Shown piece by piece: positions 12,738 through 24,964 of a DNA stretch of 64,000 nucleotides. The notes below the pieces were generated by a model, which was not told the origin of the DNA, did not search any database, and saw only the letters and a list, made by a program, of their open reading frames with translations. The stretch lies in assembly GCA_963662155.1 (NCBI GenBank), contig OY759266.1:62245411-62309410 (forward strand). Direction: 5' to 3'. Positions within the stretch are counted from its first letter, which is position 1; each line of letters begins with the position of its first letter. The stretch comes from Lamellibrachia columna (taxonomy: Eukaryota; Annelida; Polychaeta; Sabellida; Siboglinidae). The translations under genes and the position numbers were made by a program.

Positions 12738-13372
12738 TAACAAGATTTAACAAGATTTGCCATCCAAGCCAAAGGCGCAGATGGCAAGTGGACAAGGAAG
12801 CCATTGGCTTATCGAGAGTCCAACAATGTTCATCTACTAATAACCCGCCCTCCTGAGATATGTGTCAACCTTGTTTTTAAACATATTCATGCTGCTAGAA
12901 GTTACACAATCTGTAGACAATTTGTTCCATTCATTTATTGTCCTCTGTGAGAACGAGTGCTTCCTGGTGTCCAATCTACATTGATCCTTTACTAATTTTA
13001 CCTCATGTCCTCTAGTTCTGCTATCCTTCTTGAGTGAGAAAAACATATTTCTATCAATATTTTCATACCCATTCAATATCTTAAAAACTTCAATCTGATC
13101 TCCTCTTAACCTCCTTGTCTCTAGAGTTGTTAAACCACATTCCTTCAGGCGTTCTTCATAATTAAGGTCTCTCAGTTCTGGTATCATTTTAGTTGCTCTC
13201 CTTAGTATGCGTTCAAGCGTATCTATATCCTTCTTACGATATGGTCTCCATGCTTGTATACAGTATTCTAAATGAGGTCTAACTATTGCTTTATAAAGAG
13301 GTATAATTAACTTTTTTCCCTTATATGTTATGTTTCTTCTAATCAATCCAAGAATTTGATTACCCTTTGGTA
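12738..13372 (-). mobile_element. 5'-truncated CR1/jockey-like LINE end, copy 2
   Basis: Minus-strand LINE 3' fragment. On the minus strand it ends in two copies of an AAATCTTGTT word, like the short repeated tails of CR1-type elements. The flanks are satellite: CAACTCTCATT on the left and TTGGTAAATACTGTG on the right join to make a normal uninterrupted satellite unit, so the empty site can be recognised and the target duplication is only 2-3 bp, or none. Confidence 0.9.
12837..13371 (-). pseudogene. LINE reverse-transcriptase C-terminal fragment
   Basis: About 178 codons open on the minus strand. Visible segments in order: a thumb-like region with KGKKLIIPLYKAIVRPHLEY, then RRATKMIPELRDLNYEERL, then LRGDQIEVFKILNGYENID, then SRTRGHEVKLVKDQCRLD, ending in NMFKNKVDTYLRRAGY and a stop. 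The palm catalytic motifs lie upstream and are lost by 5' truncation. The reading frame enters satellite sequence at its N-terminus (13372-13418), so the apparent start codon is not native. The intact frame suggests a fairly young insertion. Confidence 0.9.
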
Positions 13373-15526
13373 AATACTGTGTCCTACTTCCCTCAGGATT
13401 AAATGATTTGTGTTCCATCTCTCATGAATATATGCTGTGGACTACATCTCCCACGGGTAAATGCTGTGTACTCCATATCTCAACAATAAAAGCTGTGGAA
13501 CCCATATCTTGAGATTCAATGATTTGAAATGCATCAGTCGAGAGAAAATGCTGTGGATTTCACCTCAGTTGTGAAAATGTTGTTAACTCCAACACTAGTT
13601 GGGTAAATGCTGTGGGCTCCATCTCTCATAAGGAAATGCCACGTACTGCATCTCTTAAGAGTAAAAGCTACGTAATCTATCTCTCATGAGTATATACAGG
13701 GCACTCCATCTCTCAAGAATAAATGCTGTGTATTTGGAGTCAATGCTGTGGACTCCATATATCGTAAATGCTATTGACTCCATCTCTCCTTAGTAAATGC
13801 TATGGACTAGTGATAAAGAAGAAGGGGAAACAGAAATCGACGATCGGTATATTTGTGTAAATGTTGTGGACTCCACATTTTGTGAGTAAATGCTGTGGTT
13901 TCCATCTCTTCTGACTAATTGCTGTGTACTCTACGTCTTTTCCTTTGGACGCCATCTCTTGAGAGTCAATGCTGTGAACTCCATGGGTCGTGATAAAATG
14001 CTGTGAACTCCATTTCTCAAGAGTAAATGTTGTAGTCCATCTCCCATATAAAATATTGTGAACTCCAAATCTTGCGAGAATATACTATTTACTCCATCTC
14101 TCAAGAGTAAATACTGTGGACTCCATATATCAAGAGTAAATGCTGTGGACTCCATATCTTGGGAGTCAATGCTGTGGACTCCAAATCTCGTACGTACTGT
14201 GGAATAGTGATGAAGAAGAAGGGAAAAAAAAAATCAATGACCGGTATCATTGTCAGCCTCATTTCAGATTACAGGCAAAAGGAGAAGAGTAAATGCTCTG
14301 CGTTCCATCTCCTATGAGTAAATGCTGTGGAGTTCACCTCTCATTAGTAAATGTTGTGATCTGCATCTCTAGTGAGTAAATGTTGTGAAATCCATCTCTC
14401 ATAAGTAAATGCCGTGTACTTTGTCTCTCAGTAGTAAATGCTATGTACTCCTTCTTTCAAGAGTAAATGCTGTGTATTCCATCCCTCACGAGTAAATGTT
14501 GTGAACTGCATCTCTCATGACTAAATGCTGTGTACGGGCTACAGGGAAAAGGAGGAGACCAACAATTGCATCTCTCATTTGTAAATGCTGTGGACACAAT
14601 ATGTTTTCAGTCAATGCTGTCGGTCCCGTCTCTTCTGAGTAAATGCTGTGGACTTTTCCTCTCATGAGCAAAAGCTTTGGACGCCATCTCTTGACTGTCA
14701 ATGCTGTGGACTCCATCTCTGATATGAAAATATTGTGAATTCCTACTCTCATTGGTAAATACTGTGTGCTCCTTCTCTCATGATAAATGCTGTATGCTCC
14801 ATCTTTCAGTACTAAATGCTGTGGACACCATCTGTCAAAAATATATGTTGTGGACCCCAGCTCTCATGTGAAAATGCTGTACACTCCATATGTTGTAAGT
14901 AAATGCTGTGGACTCCACCTCTCTTGAGTAATTGCTTTGGACTCCATCTCTTGAGAATGAATATTGTGGACGCCATGTGTCGTGAGAAAATGCTGTGTAG
15001 AATAATGGGAAAAAACGGTATATGTTCCTGCCTCACCCCGGACTATACGGAAAGGGACGAGAGCAACAATTCCATCTCTGATATGTAAATGATGTGGACT
15101 CCTTCTGTCGTAAGTAAATGTTGTGGAATCTATTGCTCGTGAGTAAATGCTGTGCACTCCATCGCTTATGAAAAAAAAACCTGTGGTCTCATGGGTAAAT
15201 ACTGTGGACTCCTTGTCTCACGAGTAAATGCTGTGGACTCAATCTCTCATTAGTAAATACAGTGTATTCCATCTCTCTTGAGTAAATGTTGTGTACTCCA
15301 TCTCTCATGAGCTCATGACTTAACATCATAATTATATGCTGTGGACCTGTCATAAAGAACAATTTAAAAAAAAATCGACGAACTGTAGTTATGCCAGCAT
15401 CACTCCGGACAACAGAGAAAAGGATAAAAAAAACAATTCCATATCTCATGAGTAAATGTTGTTTACATCATCTCTCGTGAGTAAATACTACGAACTCCAT
15501 CTCTCATGAGTAAATGCTGTGGACTC

Positions 15527-15737
15527 AGCATTTACCCAAGAGAGATGGTGTACTCGGCATTTCCTCATGAGAGATTGATTCCACAGCACTAACTTATTAT
15601 AGATGTAGACCACATCTTGAGCGATACAGTCCACACCATTTACTCATGAGAGATGGAGTCCACATCATTTACTGATGAGTGTTGGAATCTATAGCTTTTT
15701 CTCACAAGAGATGGAACTCACAGAATATACTTGAGGC
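15527..15737 (-). repeat. Inverted run of 29-bp satellite
   Basis: Within an otherwise plus-oriented array, units flip at about 15526 and return at about 15737. The left flip makes a perfect 10-bp inverted repeat, GTAAATGCTG at 15510-15519 and CAGCATTTAC at 15526-15535, separated by six bases, so a hairpin can form at the breakpoint. Confidence 0.85.
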
Positions 15738-18732
15738 TGTGGGTTCCATCCTTATTTTTGTGGAGTAAATGCTGTGTACGGGCTACAGGGAAAGGGTGAG
15801 CGCATCATTTGCAACTCTCATTTGTAAATGCTGCGGATTTCATATGTTTTCAGTAAATGCTGTGGGTTCCACCTCTTCTGAGTAAGTGGTGTGGACTCCT
15901 CCTCTCATGAGTTAATGGTCTGGTCGCCATCTCTTCAAATCAATCTCGTGGTCTCCACGTGTAGTGATAATATAATGTGCACTCCATCTCTCATAAGAAT
16001 ATGTTGTGAGTCCCAACTCTTATTGCTAAATACTGTTTGCTCCTTCCCTCATGATTAAATGTTGTGTGCTCCGTCTCTCAAGAGTAAATGGAGTGGACTC
16101 TTTCTTTCATGAGTAAATAATGTGTACTCCATATCTCGTCAATAAAAGCTGTGGAACCAATCCCTTGAGAGTCAATGCTTTGGACTGCATCAGTCATGAG
16201 AAAATGCTGTGGACGCCATCTCTCATTAATATATGCAGTGGACTCCATCTCTCATGGGTAAATGCTGTGGCCTCCAGCTCTCGTGAATAATAGCTATGTA
16301 CCCCACCTCTCTTGTGAAAATGTTGCTGACTCCAACTCTAATGGGTAAATGTGGTGGGCTCCATCTCTTATAAGGAATTATCGCGTACTCCATCTCTCAC
16401 AAGTAAATGCTACGAAATCCATCTCTCTTGAGTATATACAGTGTATTCCATCTCACAAGAGAAAATGCTGTGTATTCAATATCTTGGGAGTCAATACTGT
16501 GGACTCCATATATCGAAAATGCTGTGGACTCCTCCTCTCCTTTGTAAATGTTGTGGACTAGTGATAAAGATGAAGGGAAATAAAAATCGACGAAAACTAT
16601 CGATGCCAGCTCTAATGTATAAAATATGTAGATTCCGTATGTTGTGAGTAAATGTTGTGGACTCCACCTCTCATGGAGTCCACATAATTAGAATTCCACC
16701 TCTTGAGAGTGAATACTGTGGACGCCATCTGTCGGGAGAAAATGCTGTGGAGTCCATCTCTGATGTGAAAACAAAAATCAATGACCGATATCGTTGCCAG
16801 CCTCACCCCGGACTGCAGGGAAAGGAAGGAGCGCAACAATTGCATCTCTCATGTGTAAATGCTGTGGACCCCATCTCTCTTCAGAAAAAGCTGTGGACTC
16901 CATATCTTTAGTGTCTATACTGTGGACTCCATCTATATTAAGTAAATTATGTGGGCTACATTTCATATTAGTAAAAGTTGTTCAATCCATCTCTCACGAG
17001 AGTAAATGTTGTGGACTCCATCGCTCACGAGAGTAAATCATATGGACTCCATCTGTCATCAATAAATGCCTTTTACTCCACCTGTCATTGCGTAAATGCT
17101 GCGTACTTCATCACTTAAGAGTAAATGCTGTGGATTCCATCTTTCATGAATAATTGTCATGTACGTCATCTCTCTTGAGAATATATTGTGGACTCCATCG
17201 CTCATGAGCAAATGCTGTGTACGCGTTGTAGAGAAAAGGAGGAGAGCAACAGTAACATCTATCATGTGTAATCTTCTTTCAAGAGTAAATAATATGTACT
17301 CCATATCTCGTCAATAAAAGCTATGGAACCCATCCCTTGAGCGTAAACGATTTGGACTGCATCAATCATGACACAATACTCACGAGAGTAAATCCTATGG
17401 ACGCCATCTGTCATCAATAAATGCCTTGTACTCCATCTGTCATTGTGTAAATGCTGTGTACTTCATCACTTAAGAGTATATGTTGTGGACACCATCGCTC
17501 ATGAGAAAATGTCTTGTACTCGATCTCTTTGGAGCAAATACTGTGTACTAAATTTCTCATAAATATATGTTGTGGACTCCGTCTCTCGTGAGTAAATATC
17601 ATGTTCTCAATCTCACTTTAATAAATGCTGTGTACTACATCTATCAAGAGTCAATGCTGTGGAAGCCATCTCTCATGAGTATACGCTGTGTATTCCATCT
17701 CACAAAATTAAATACTGTGTATACCATCTCTAATGAGTAAATGTTGTGGACTCCATCTCTCTTGGGTAAATGTTCTGAACTCCATCATCTCTCATTCGTA
17801 AATTCTACATTTCTCATGAGTATATGCTGTGTACACCATCTCTCATGAGTAAGGGCTGTGAACTGCATCTCTCATCAGTAAATGCTGTGGACTCCATCTC
17901 TAATCAGTAAATATCATGTCCTCGATCTTTTATAAGTAAATACTGGGTACTCTGTCTGTTTTTGTGGACTCCATCTTTGAACAGAAATTGCTGTGGACTC
18001 CATATTTTTCTGTAGATCTCTCATGAGTATATGTCGTGTACTCCTTCTCTCATGAATAAATGCTGTGTACGGGTTATATGGAAAAGGAGGAGAGCCACAG
18101 TAGCATCTACCAAGAATAAATGTTGTGGAGTCCATCTCTCATGTGTGAATTTCATGTACGTCATCTCTCTTGAGAATATATTGTCGATTCCATCTCTCAT
18201 GAGTAAAAGCTGTGTACGGGTTACAGGGAAAAGGTGGAGAGCAACAATAACAACTATCATATGTAAACTCTGTGGATTCCTTCATTCAAGAGTAAATAAT
18301 GTGTACGCCATATCTCGTCAATAAAAGCTGTGGAACCCATCTGTTGAGAGTCAACCCTTTGGACTGCATCATTCATGAGAAAATGCTGCGGACGCCATCT
18401 CTCATGAATATATGCAGTGGATTCCTTCTCTCACTGGTAAATGTTGTGGCCTCCAACTCTCGTGAATAAATGCTGTGTACCCAACCTCTCATGTCAAAAT
18501 GTTGTTAACTCCAAATCTACTGGGTAAATGTTGTGGGCTTCATCTCTTGAAAGGAATTCTCGCGTTTTCCATCTCACAAGAGTAAATACTACGAAATCCA
18601 TCTCTCATGAGTATATACAGTGCGCTCCATCTCTCAAGAGTAAATGCTGTGTATTCCGTATATCGGGATTCAATGCTGTGGACTCCATATCTCGTAAATG
18701 CTGTGGTCTCCTCCTCTCCTTTGTAAATGTTG

Positions 18733-18804
18733 TGGACTAGTGATGAAAAAGAAGGGTAAACAGAAATCGACGAAAAGTATCGATGCCAGCTCTCATGTGT
18801 AAAT
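18733..18804 (+). repeat. Non-repeat island type A1 (example) in the satellite
   Basis: About 70 bp that does not fit the 29-bp unit: GGACTAGTGATGAAAAAGAAG, a purine-rich run, then AATCGACGAAAAGTATCGAT and GCCAGCTCTCATG, after which units resume. Other copies start near 8716 and 13803 (both hybrid), 16557, 20659, 22835, 24761, 39583, 41037, 53745, 55203, 56637 (short), 59651 and 61118; one inverted copy is at about 25285-25343. It nearly always follows the same irregular satellite units (CTCCTCTCCTTTGTAAATG), so it marks a fixed point in the higher-order repeat. Confidence 0.85.
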
Positions 18805-19054
18805 TTTGTAGACTCCATATGTTGTGAGTAAATGTTGTGGACTCCACCTCTGACGAGTAACTGCTTTGGACTCCATCTCTTAAGAGTGAATACTGTGGAC
18901 TCCATCTGCAAGGAGAAAATGCTGTGGACTCCATCTGTCATGTGAAAATGTTGTGAACTCCAACTCTCATGTACTATGTACTCCACCTATCAAGAGTAAA
19001 TGCTGTGTATGCCTTCTCTCATGATTACACGCTGTTCGCTCCGTCTCTTCTTTT

Positions 19055-19165
19055 GGACTAGTGATGAAGAAGAAGGGGAAAAAAATCAATGACCGGTATC
19101 GCTGCCAGCCTCACCCCGGACTGCAAGGAAAGGAAGGAGCGCAACAATTCCATCTGTCATGTGTA
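19055..19165 (+). repeat. Non-repeat island type A2 (example) in the satellite
   Basis: About 110 bp of non-29-bp sequence: the same GATGAAGAAGAAGGGG start as type A1, then ATCAATGACCGGTATCG, GCCAGCCTCACCCCGGACTG, a GGAAAGGAAGGAGCGCAACA segment, and return to units. Other copies are near 9010, 9865, 10231, 11765 (broken by a LINE), 14195, 14995, 15340, 16771, 20873, 23158, 38671, 39908, 41367, 42100, 48218, 50817, 52613, 54073, 55541, 56908, 58533, 59990 and 61387. Several later copies are shortened after CGGACTA. The start shared with A1 suggests A1 and A2 diverged from one island. Confidence 0.85.
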
Positions 19166-20129
19166 TATGCTGTGAACTCCATCTCTCGTCAAGAAAACTG
19201 AGGACTCCATCTCTTTAGAGATTATGCAGTGGACTCCATCTATATTAACTTTCTAAAATTTCTTATTAGTAAAAGTTGTTCACTCCATCTCTCACGAGTG
19301 TGAATCCAATGGAGTCCATCTGTCATAAATAAATGCATTGTACTCCATCTGTCATTGGGTAAATGTTGTGTACTTCATCACTTAAGAGTAAATGCTGTGG
19401 ATTCCATCGCTCATGAAAAAATGTCATGTACACGATCTCTGAGGAGTAAATGCTGTGTACTCGATTTCTCATGAGTATATGTTGTAGACTCCGTCTCTCA
19501 TGAGTAAATACAATGTTCTCCATCTCCCATTAGTAAAATGCTTTGTACCCTATCTCTCAAGAGCATATGCTGTGGAAGCCATCTCTAATGAGTATATGCT
19601 GTGTATGCCAACTCTCAAGAATAAATATTGTGTATACCATCTCTAATGAGTAAATGTTGTGGACTCCATCTCTTTCGGTGAATGTTCTGATCTCCATCTC
19701 TGATTCGTAAATTCTGTTTGCTACATCACTCATGAGTATATGCAGTGAACACCATCTCTCATGAGAAAATGCTGTGAACTGCCTCTCTCAAGAGTAAATG
19801 TTATGGACACAATCTCTCATAAGTAAATAGCATATTCTCCATCTCTCATGAGTAAATGCTGTGGATTCCAACTCTTATGAGTAAATGTTATGTAGTCGAT
19901 CTTTTATAAGTAAACGCTGTGTACTCCGTCTATGATGGACACCATCTGCCACGAGTAAATGCTGTGTATCTCATCTCTTATGAGTATACGTCGAACATTC
20001 CTTCTCTTATAAGTAAATGCTGCTGAATCCATCTACCAAGAATAAATAATGTGTACACCATATCTAATGTTTAAATATTTTGTACTTCATCTCTCTTGAG
20101 AAGATTTTGTGGACTCCATCTCTCATGCG

Positions 20130-20180
20130 TAAATGTTGCATACGGGCTACAGGGAAAAGGAGGAGAGCAACAATAGCATC
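20130..20180 (+). repeat. Non-repeat island type B (example) in the satellite
   Basis: About 40-50 bp: ACGGGCTACAGGGAAAAGG, AGGAGAGCAACAATAGCATC, then normal units. It resembles the second half of island A2, so it is probably a shortened or recombined form. Further copies begin near 9378, 10503, 14533, 15774, 17218, 18067, 18213, 21320, 22168, 22315, 24240, 39080, 40745, 49308, 50349, 51426, 52145, 53219, 54680, 56115, 58058, 59137 and 60597. Confidence 0.8.
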
Positions 20181-20403
20181 TATCATGTGGAAATGCTGTG
20201 GACTCCTTCTTTCAAGATTAAATAATGTATACTCCACATCTCGACAATAAAACTATGGAACCCATATATTGAGTCAAAACTTTGGACTGCATCAGTCATT
20301 ATAAAATGTTGTGGATGCCATCTCTCAAGAATATATGCAGTGGATTCCATCTCTCATTGGTAAATGTTGTTGCCTCTAACTCTCTTGAATAAATGCTATA
20401 TTA

Positions 20404-23400
20404 CCCACCTCTCTTGTGAAAATGTTGCTGACTCCAACTCTAATGGGTAAATGTGGTGGGCTCCATCTCTTATAAGGAATTATCGCGTACTCCATCTCTC
20501 ACAAGTAAATGCTACGAAATCCATCTCTCTTGAGTATATACAGTGTATTCCATCTCACAAGAGAAAATGCTGTGTATTCAATATCTTGGGAGTCAATACT
20601 GTGGACTCCATATATCGAAAATGCTGTGGACTCCTCCTCTCCTTTGTAAATGTTGTGGACTAGTGATAAAGATGAAGGGAAATAAAAATCGACGAAAACT
20701 ATCGATGCCAGCTCTAATGTATAAAATATGTAGATTCCGTATGTTGTGAGTAAATGTTGTGGACTCCACCTCTCATGGAGTCCACATAATTAGAATTCCA
20801 CCTCTTGAGAGTGAATACTGTGGACGCCATCTGTCGGGAGAAAATGCTGTGGAGTCCATCTCTGATGTGAAAACAAAAATCAATGACCGATATCGTTGCC
20901 AGCCTCACCCCGGACTGCAGGGAAAGGAAGGAGCGCAACAATTGCATCTCTCATGTGTAAATGCTGTGGACCCCATCTCTCTTCAGAAAAAGCTGTGGAC
21001 TCCATATCTTTAGTGTCTATACTGTGGACTCCATCTATATTAAGTAAATTATGTGGGCTACATTTCATATTAGTAAAAGTTGTTCAATCCATCTCTCACG
21101 AGAGTAAATGTTGTGGACTCCATCGCTCACGAGAGTAAATCATATGGACTCCATCTGTCATCAATAAATGCCTTTTACTCCACCTGTCATTGCGTAAATG
21201 CTGCGTACTTCATCACTTAAGAGTAAATGCTGTGGATTCCATCTTTCATGAATAATTGTCATGTACGTCATCTCTCTTGAGAATATATTGTGGACTCCAT
21301 CGCTCATGAGCAAATGCTGTGTACGCGTTGTAGAGAAAAGGAGGAGAGCAACAGTAACATCTATCATGTGTAATCTTCTTTCAAGAGTAAATAATATGTA
21401 CTCCATATCTCGTCAATAAAAGCTATGGAACCCATCCCTTGAGCGTAAACGATTTGGACTGCATCAATCATGACACAATACTCACGAGAGTAAATCCTAT
21501 GGACGCCATCTGTCATCAATAAATGCCTTGTACTCCATCTGTCATTGTGTAAATGCTGTGTACTTCATCACTTAAGAGTATATGTTGTGGACACCATCGC
21601 TCATGAGAAAATGTCTTGTACTCGATCTCTTTGGAGCAAATACTGTGTACTAAATTTCTCATAAATATATGTTGTGGACTCCGTCTCTCGTGAGTAAATA
21701 TCATGTTCTCAATCTCACTTTAATAAATGCTGTGTACTACATCTATCAAGAGTCAATGCTGTGGAAGCCATCTCTCATGAGTATACGCTGTGTATTCCAT
21801 CTCACAAAATTAAATACTGTGTATACCATCTCTAATGAGTAAATGTTGTGGACTCCATCTCTCTTGGGTAAATGTTCTGAACTCCATCATCTCTCATTCG
21901 TAAATTCTACATTTCTCATGAGTATATGCTGTGTACACCATCTCTCATGAGTAAGGGCTGTGAACTGCATCTCTCATCAGTAAATGCTGTGGACTCCATC
22001 TCTAATCAGTAAATATCATGTCCTCGATCTTTTATAAGTAAATACTGGGTACTCTGTCTGTTTTTGTGGACTCCATCTTTGAACAGAAATTGCTGTGGAC
22101 TCCATATTTTTCTGTAGATCTCTCATGAGTATATGTCGTGTACTCCTTCTCTCATGAATAAATGCTGTGTACGGGTTATATGGAAAAGGAGGAGAGCCAC
22201 AGTAGCATCTACCAAGAATAAATGTTGTGGAGTCCATCTCTCATGTGTGAATTTCATGTACGTCATCTCTCTTGAGAATATATTGTCGATTCCATCTCTC
22301 ATGAGTAAAAGCTGTGTACGGGTTACAGGGAAAAGGTGGAGAGCAACAATAACAACTATCATATGTAAACTCTGTGGATTCCTTCATTCAAGAGTAAATA
22401 ATGTGTACGCCATATCTCGTCAATAAAAGCTGTGGAACCCATCTGTTGAGAGTCAACCCTTTGGACTGCATCATTCATGAGAAAATGCTGCGGACGCCAT
22501 CTCTCATGAATATATGCAGTGGATTCCTTCTCTCACTGGTAAATGTTGTGGCCTCCAACTCTCGTGAATAAATGCTGTGTACCCAACCTCTCATGTCAAA
22601 ATGTTGTTAACTCCAAATCTACTGGGTAAATGTTGTGGGCTTCATCTCTTGAAAGGAATTCTCGCGTTTTCCATCTCACAAGAGTAAATACTACGAAATC
22701 CATCTCTCATGAGTATATACAGTGCGCTCCATCTCTCAAGAGTAAATGCTGTGTATTCCGTATATCGGGATTCAATGCTGTGGACTCCATATCTCGTAAA
22801 TGCTGTGGTCTCCTCCTCTCCTTTGTAAATGTTGTGGACTAGTGATGAAAAAGAAGGGTAAACAGAAATCGACGAAAAGTATCGATGCCAGCTCTCATGT
22901 GTAAATTTTGTAGACTCCATATGTTGTGAGTAAATGTTGTGGACTCCACCTCTGACGAGTAACTGCTTTGGACTCCATCTCTTAAGAGTGAATACTGTGG
23001 ACTCCATCTGCAAGGAGAAAATGCTGTGGACTCCATCTGTCATGTGAAAATGTTGTGAACTCCAACTCTCATGTACTATGTACTCCACCTATCAAGAGTA
23101 AATGCTGTGTATGCCTTCTCTCATGATTACACGCTGTTCGCTCCGTCTCTTCTTTTGGACTAGTGATGAAGAAGAAGGGGAAAAAAAATCAATGACCGGT
23201 ATCGCTGCCAGCCTCACCCCGGACTGCAAGGAAAGGAAGGAGTGCAACAATTCCATCTGTCATGTGTATATGCTGTGAACTCCATCTCTCGTCAAGAAAA
23301 CTGAGGACTCCATCTCTTTAGAGATTATGCAGTGGACTCCATCTATATTAACTTTCTAAAATTTCTTATTAGTAAAAGTTGTTCACTCCATCTCTCACGA

Positions 23401-24506
23401 GTGTGAATCCAATGGAGTCCATCTGTCATAAATAAATGCATTGTACTCCATCTGTCATTGGGTAAATGTTGTGTACTTCATCACTTAAGAGTAAATGCTG
23501 TGGATTCCATCGCTCATGAAAAAATGTCATGTACACGATCTCTGAGGAGTAAATGCTGTGTACTCGATTTCTCATGAGTATATGTTGTAGACTCCGTCTC
23601 TCATGAGTAAATACAATGTTCTCCATCTCCCATTAGTAAAATGCTTTGTACCCTATCTCTCAAGAGCATATGCTGTGGAAGCCATCTCTAATGAGTATAT
23701 GCTGTGTATGCCAACTCTCAAGAATAAATATTGTGTATACCATCTCTAATGAGTAAATGTTGTGGACTCCATCTCTTTCGGTGAATGTTCTGATCTCCAT
23801 CTCTGATTCGTAAATTCTGTTTGCTACATCACTCATGAGTATATGCAGTGAACACCATCTCTCATGAGAAAATGCTGTGAACTGCCTCTCTCAAGAGTAA
23901 ATGTTATGGACACAATCTCTCATAAGTAAATAGCATATTCTCCATCTCTCATGAGTAAATGCTGTGGATTCCAACTCTTATGAGTAAATGTTATGTAGTC
24001 GATCTTTTATAAGTAAACGCTGTGTACTCCGTCTATGATGGACACCATCTGCCACGAGTAAATGCTGTGTATCTCATCTCTTATGAGTATACGTCGAACA
24101 TTCCTTCTCTTATAAGTAAATGCTGCTGAATCCATCTACCAAGAATAAATAATGTGTACACCATATCTAATGTTTAAATATTTTGTACTTCATCTCTCTT
24201 GAGAAGATTTTGTGGACTCCATCTCTCATGCGTAAATGTTGCATACGGGCTACAGGGAAAAGGAGGAGAGCAACAATAGCATCTATCATGTGGAAATGCT
24301 GTGGACTCCTTCTTTCAAGATTAAATAATGTATACTCCACATCTCGACAATAAAACTATGGAACCCATATATTGAGTCAAAACTTTGGACTGCATCAGTC
24401 ATTATAAAATGTTGTGGATGCCATCTCTCAAGAATATATGCAGTGAATTCCATCTCTCATTGGTAAATGTTGTTGCCTCTAACTCTCTTGAATAAATGCT
24501 ATATTA
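20404..24506. repeat. 4102-bp satellite tandem duplication, copy 2
   Basis: Second copy of the preceding unit. After it, about 25 bp of the starting sequence (CCCACCTCTCTTGTGAAAA and a few more bases) is present again before divergence, as expected from unequal exchange between two similar satellite units. Such low divergence contrasts with the high divergence between neighbouring 29-bp units. Confidence 0.95.
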
Positions 24507-24964
24507 CCCACCTCTCTTGTGAAAATGTTGTTAGCTCCAACTTTAATGAGTAAATGTTGTGGGCTCCATCTCTCACGAGGAATTCTCGCGTACTCCATCT
24601 CTCAAGAGTAAATGCTACGAAATCCATCTCTCATGAGTATATACAATGCACTCCATCTCTCAAGAGTAAATGCTGTGTATTCCGTATATCGGGAGTCAAT
24701 GTTGTGGACTCCATATCTCGTAAATGATGTGGACACCTCCTCTCCTTTGTAAATGTTGAGGACTAGTGATAAAGAAGAAGGGGGAAAATCGATGAAAAGT
24801 ATCGATGCTAGCTCTCTTGTGTAAATTCTGTAGATCCCATATGTTGTGATTAAATGTTGCGGACTCCACCTCTCATGAGCAACTGCTTTGAACTCCATCA
24901 CTTGAGATTTATTACTATGGACGCCATCTGTCGGGAGAGAATGCTGTAAACTGCTTCTGTCACG

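Larger units (their letters stand above)
16302..20403. repeat. 4102-bp satellite tandem duplication, copy 1
   Basis: All satellite variants, islands and irregular units here recur at +4102 bp (for example 16349 to 20451, 17059 to 21161, 18528 to 22630), shifting to +4103 after one extra A near 23180. Breakpoints lie in the phrase CCCACCTCTCTTGTGAAAA. Only a few single-base differences were noticed. Confidence 0.95.

Noticed and set aside
19055..19165. CENP-B-box-like site in island A2
   Set aside because: The TTCG and CGGG elements do not occur with the spacing needed; only loose CCGG and ATCG words are present.
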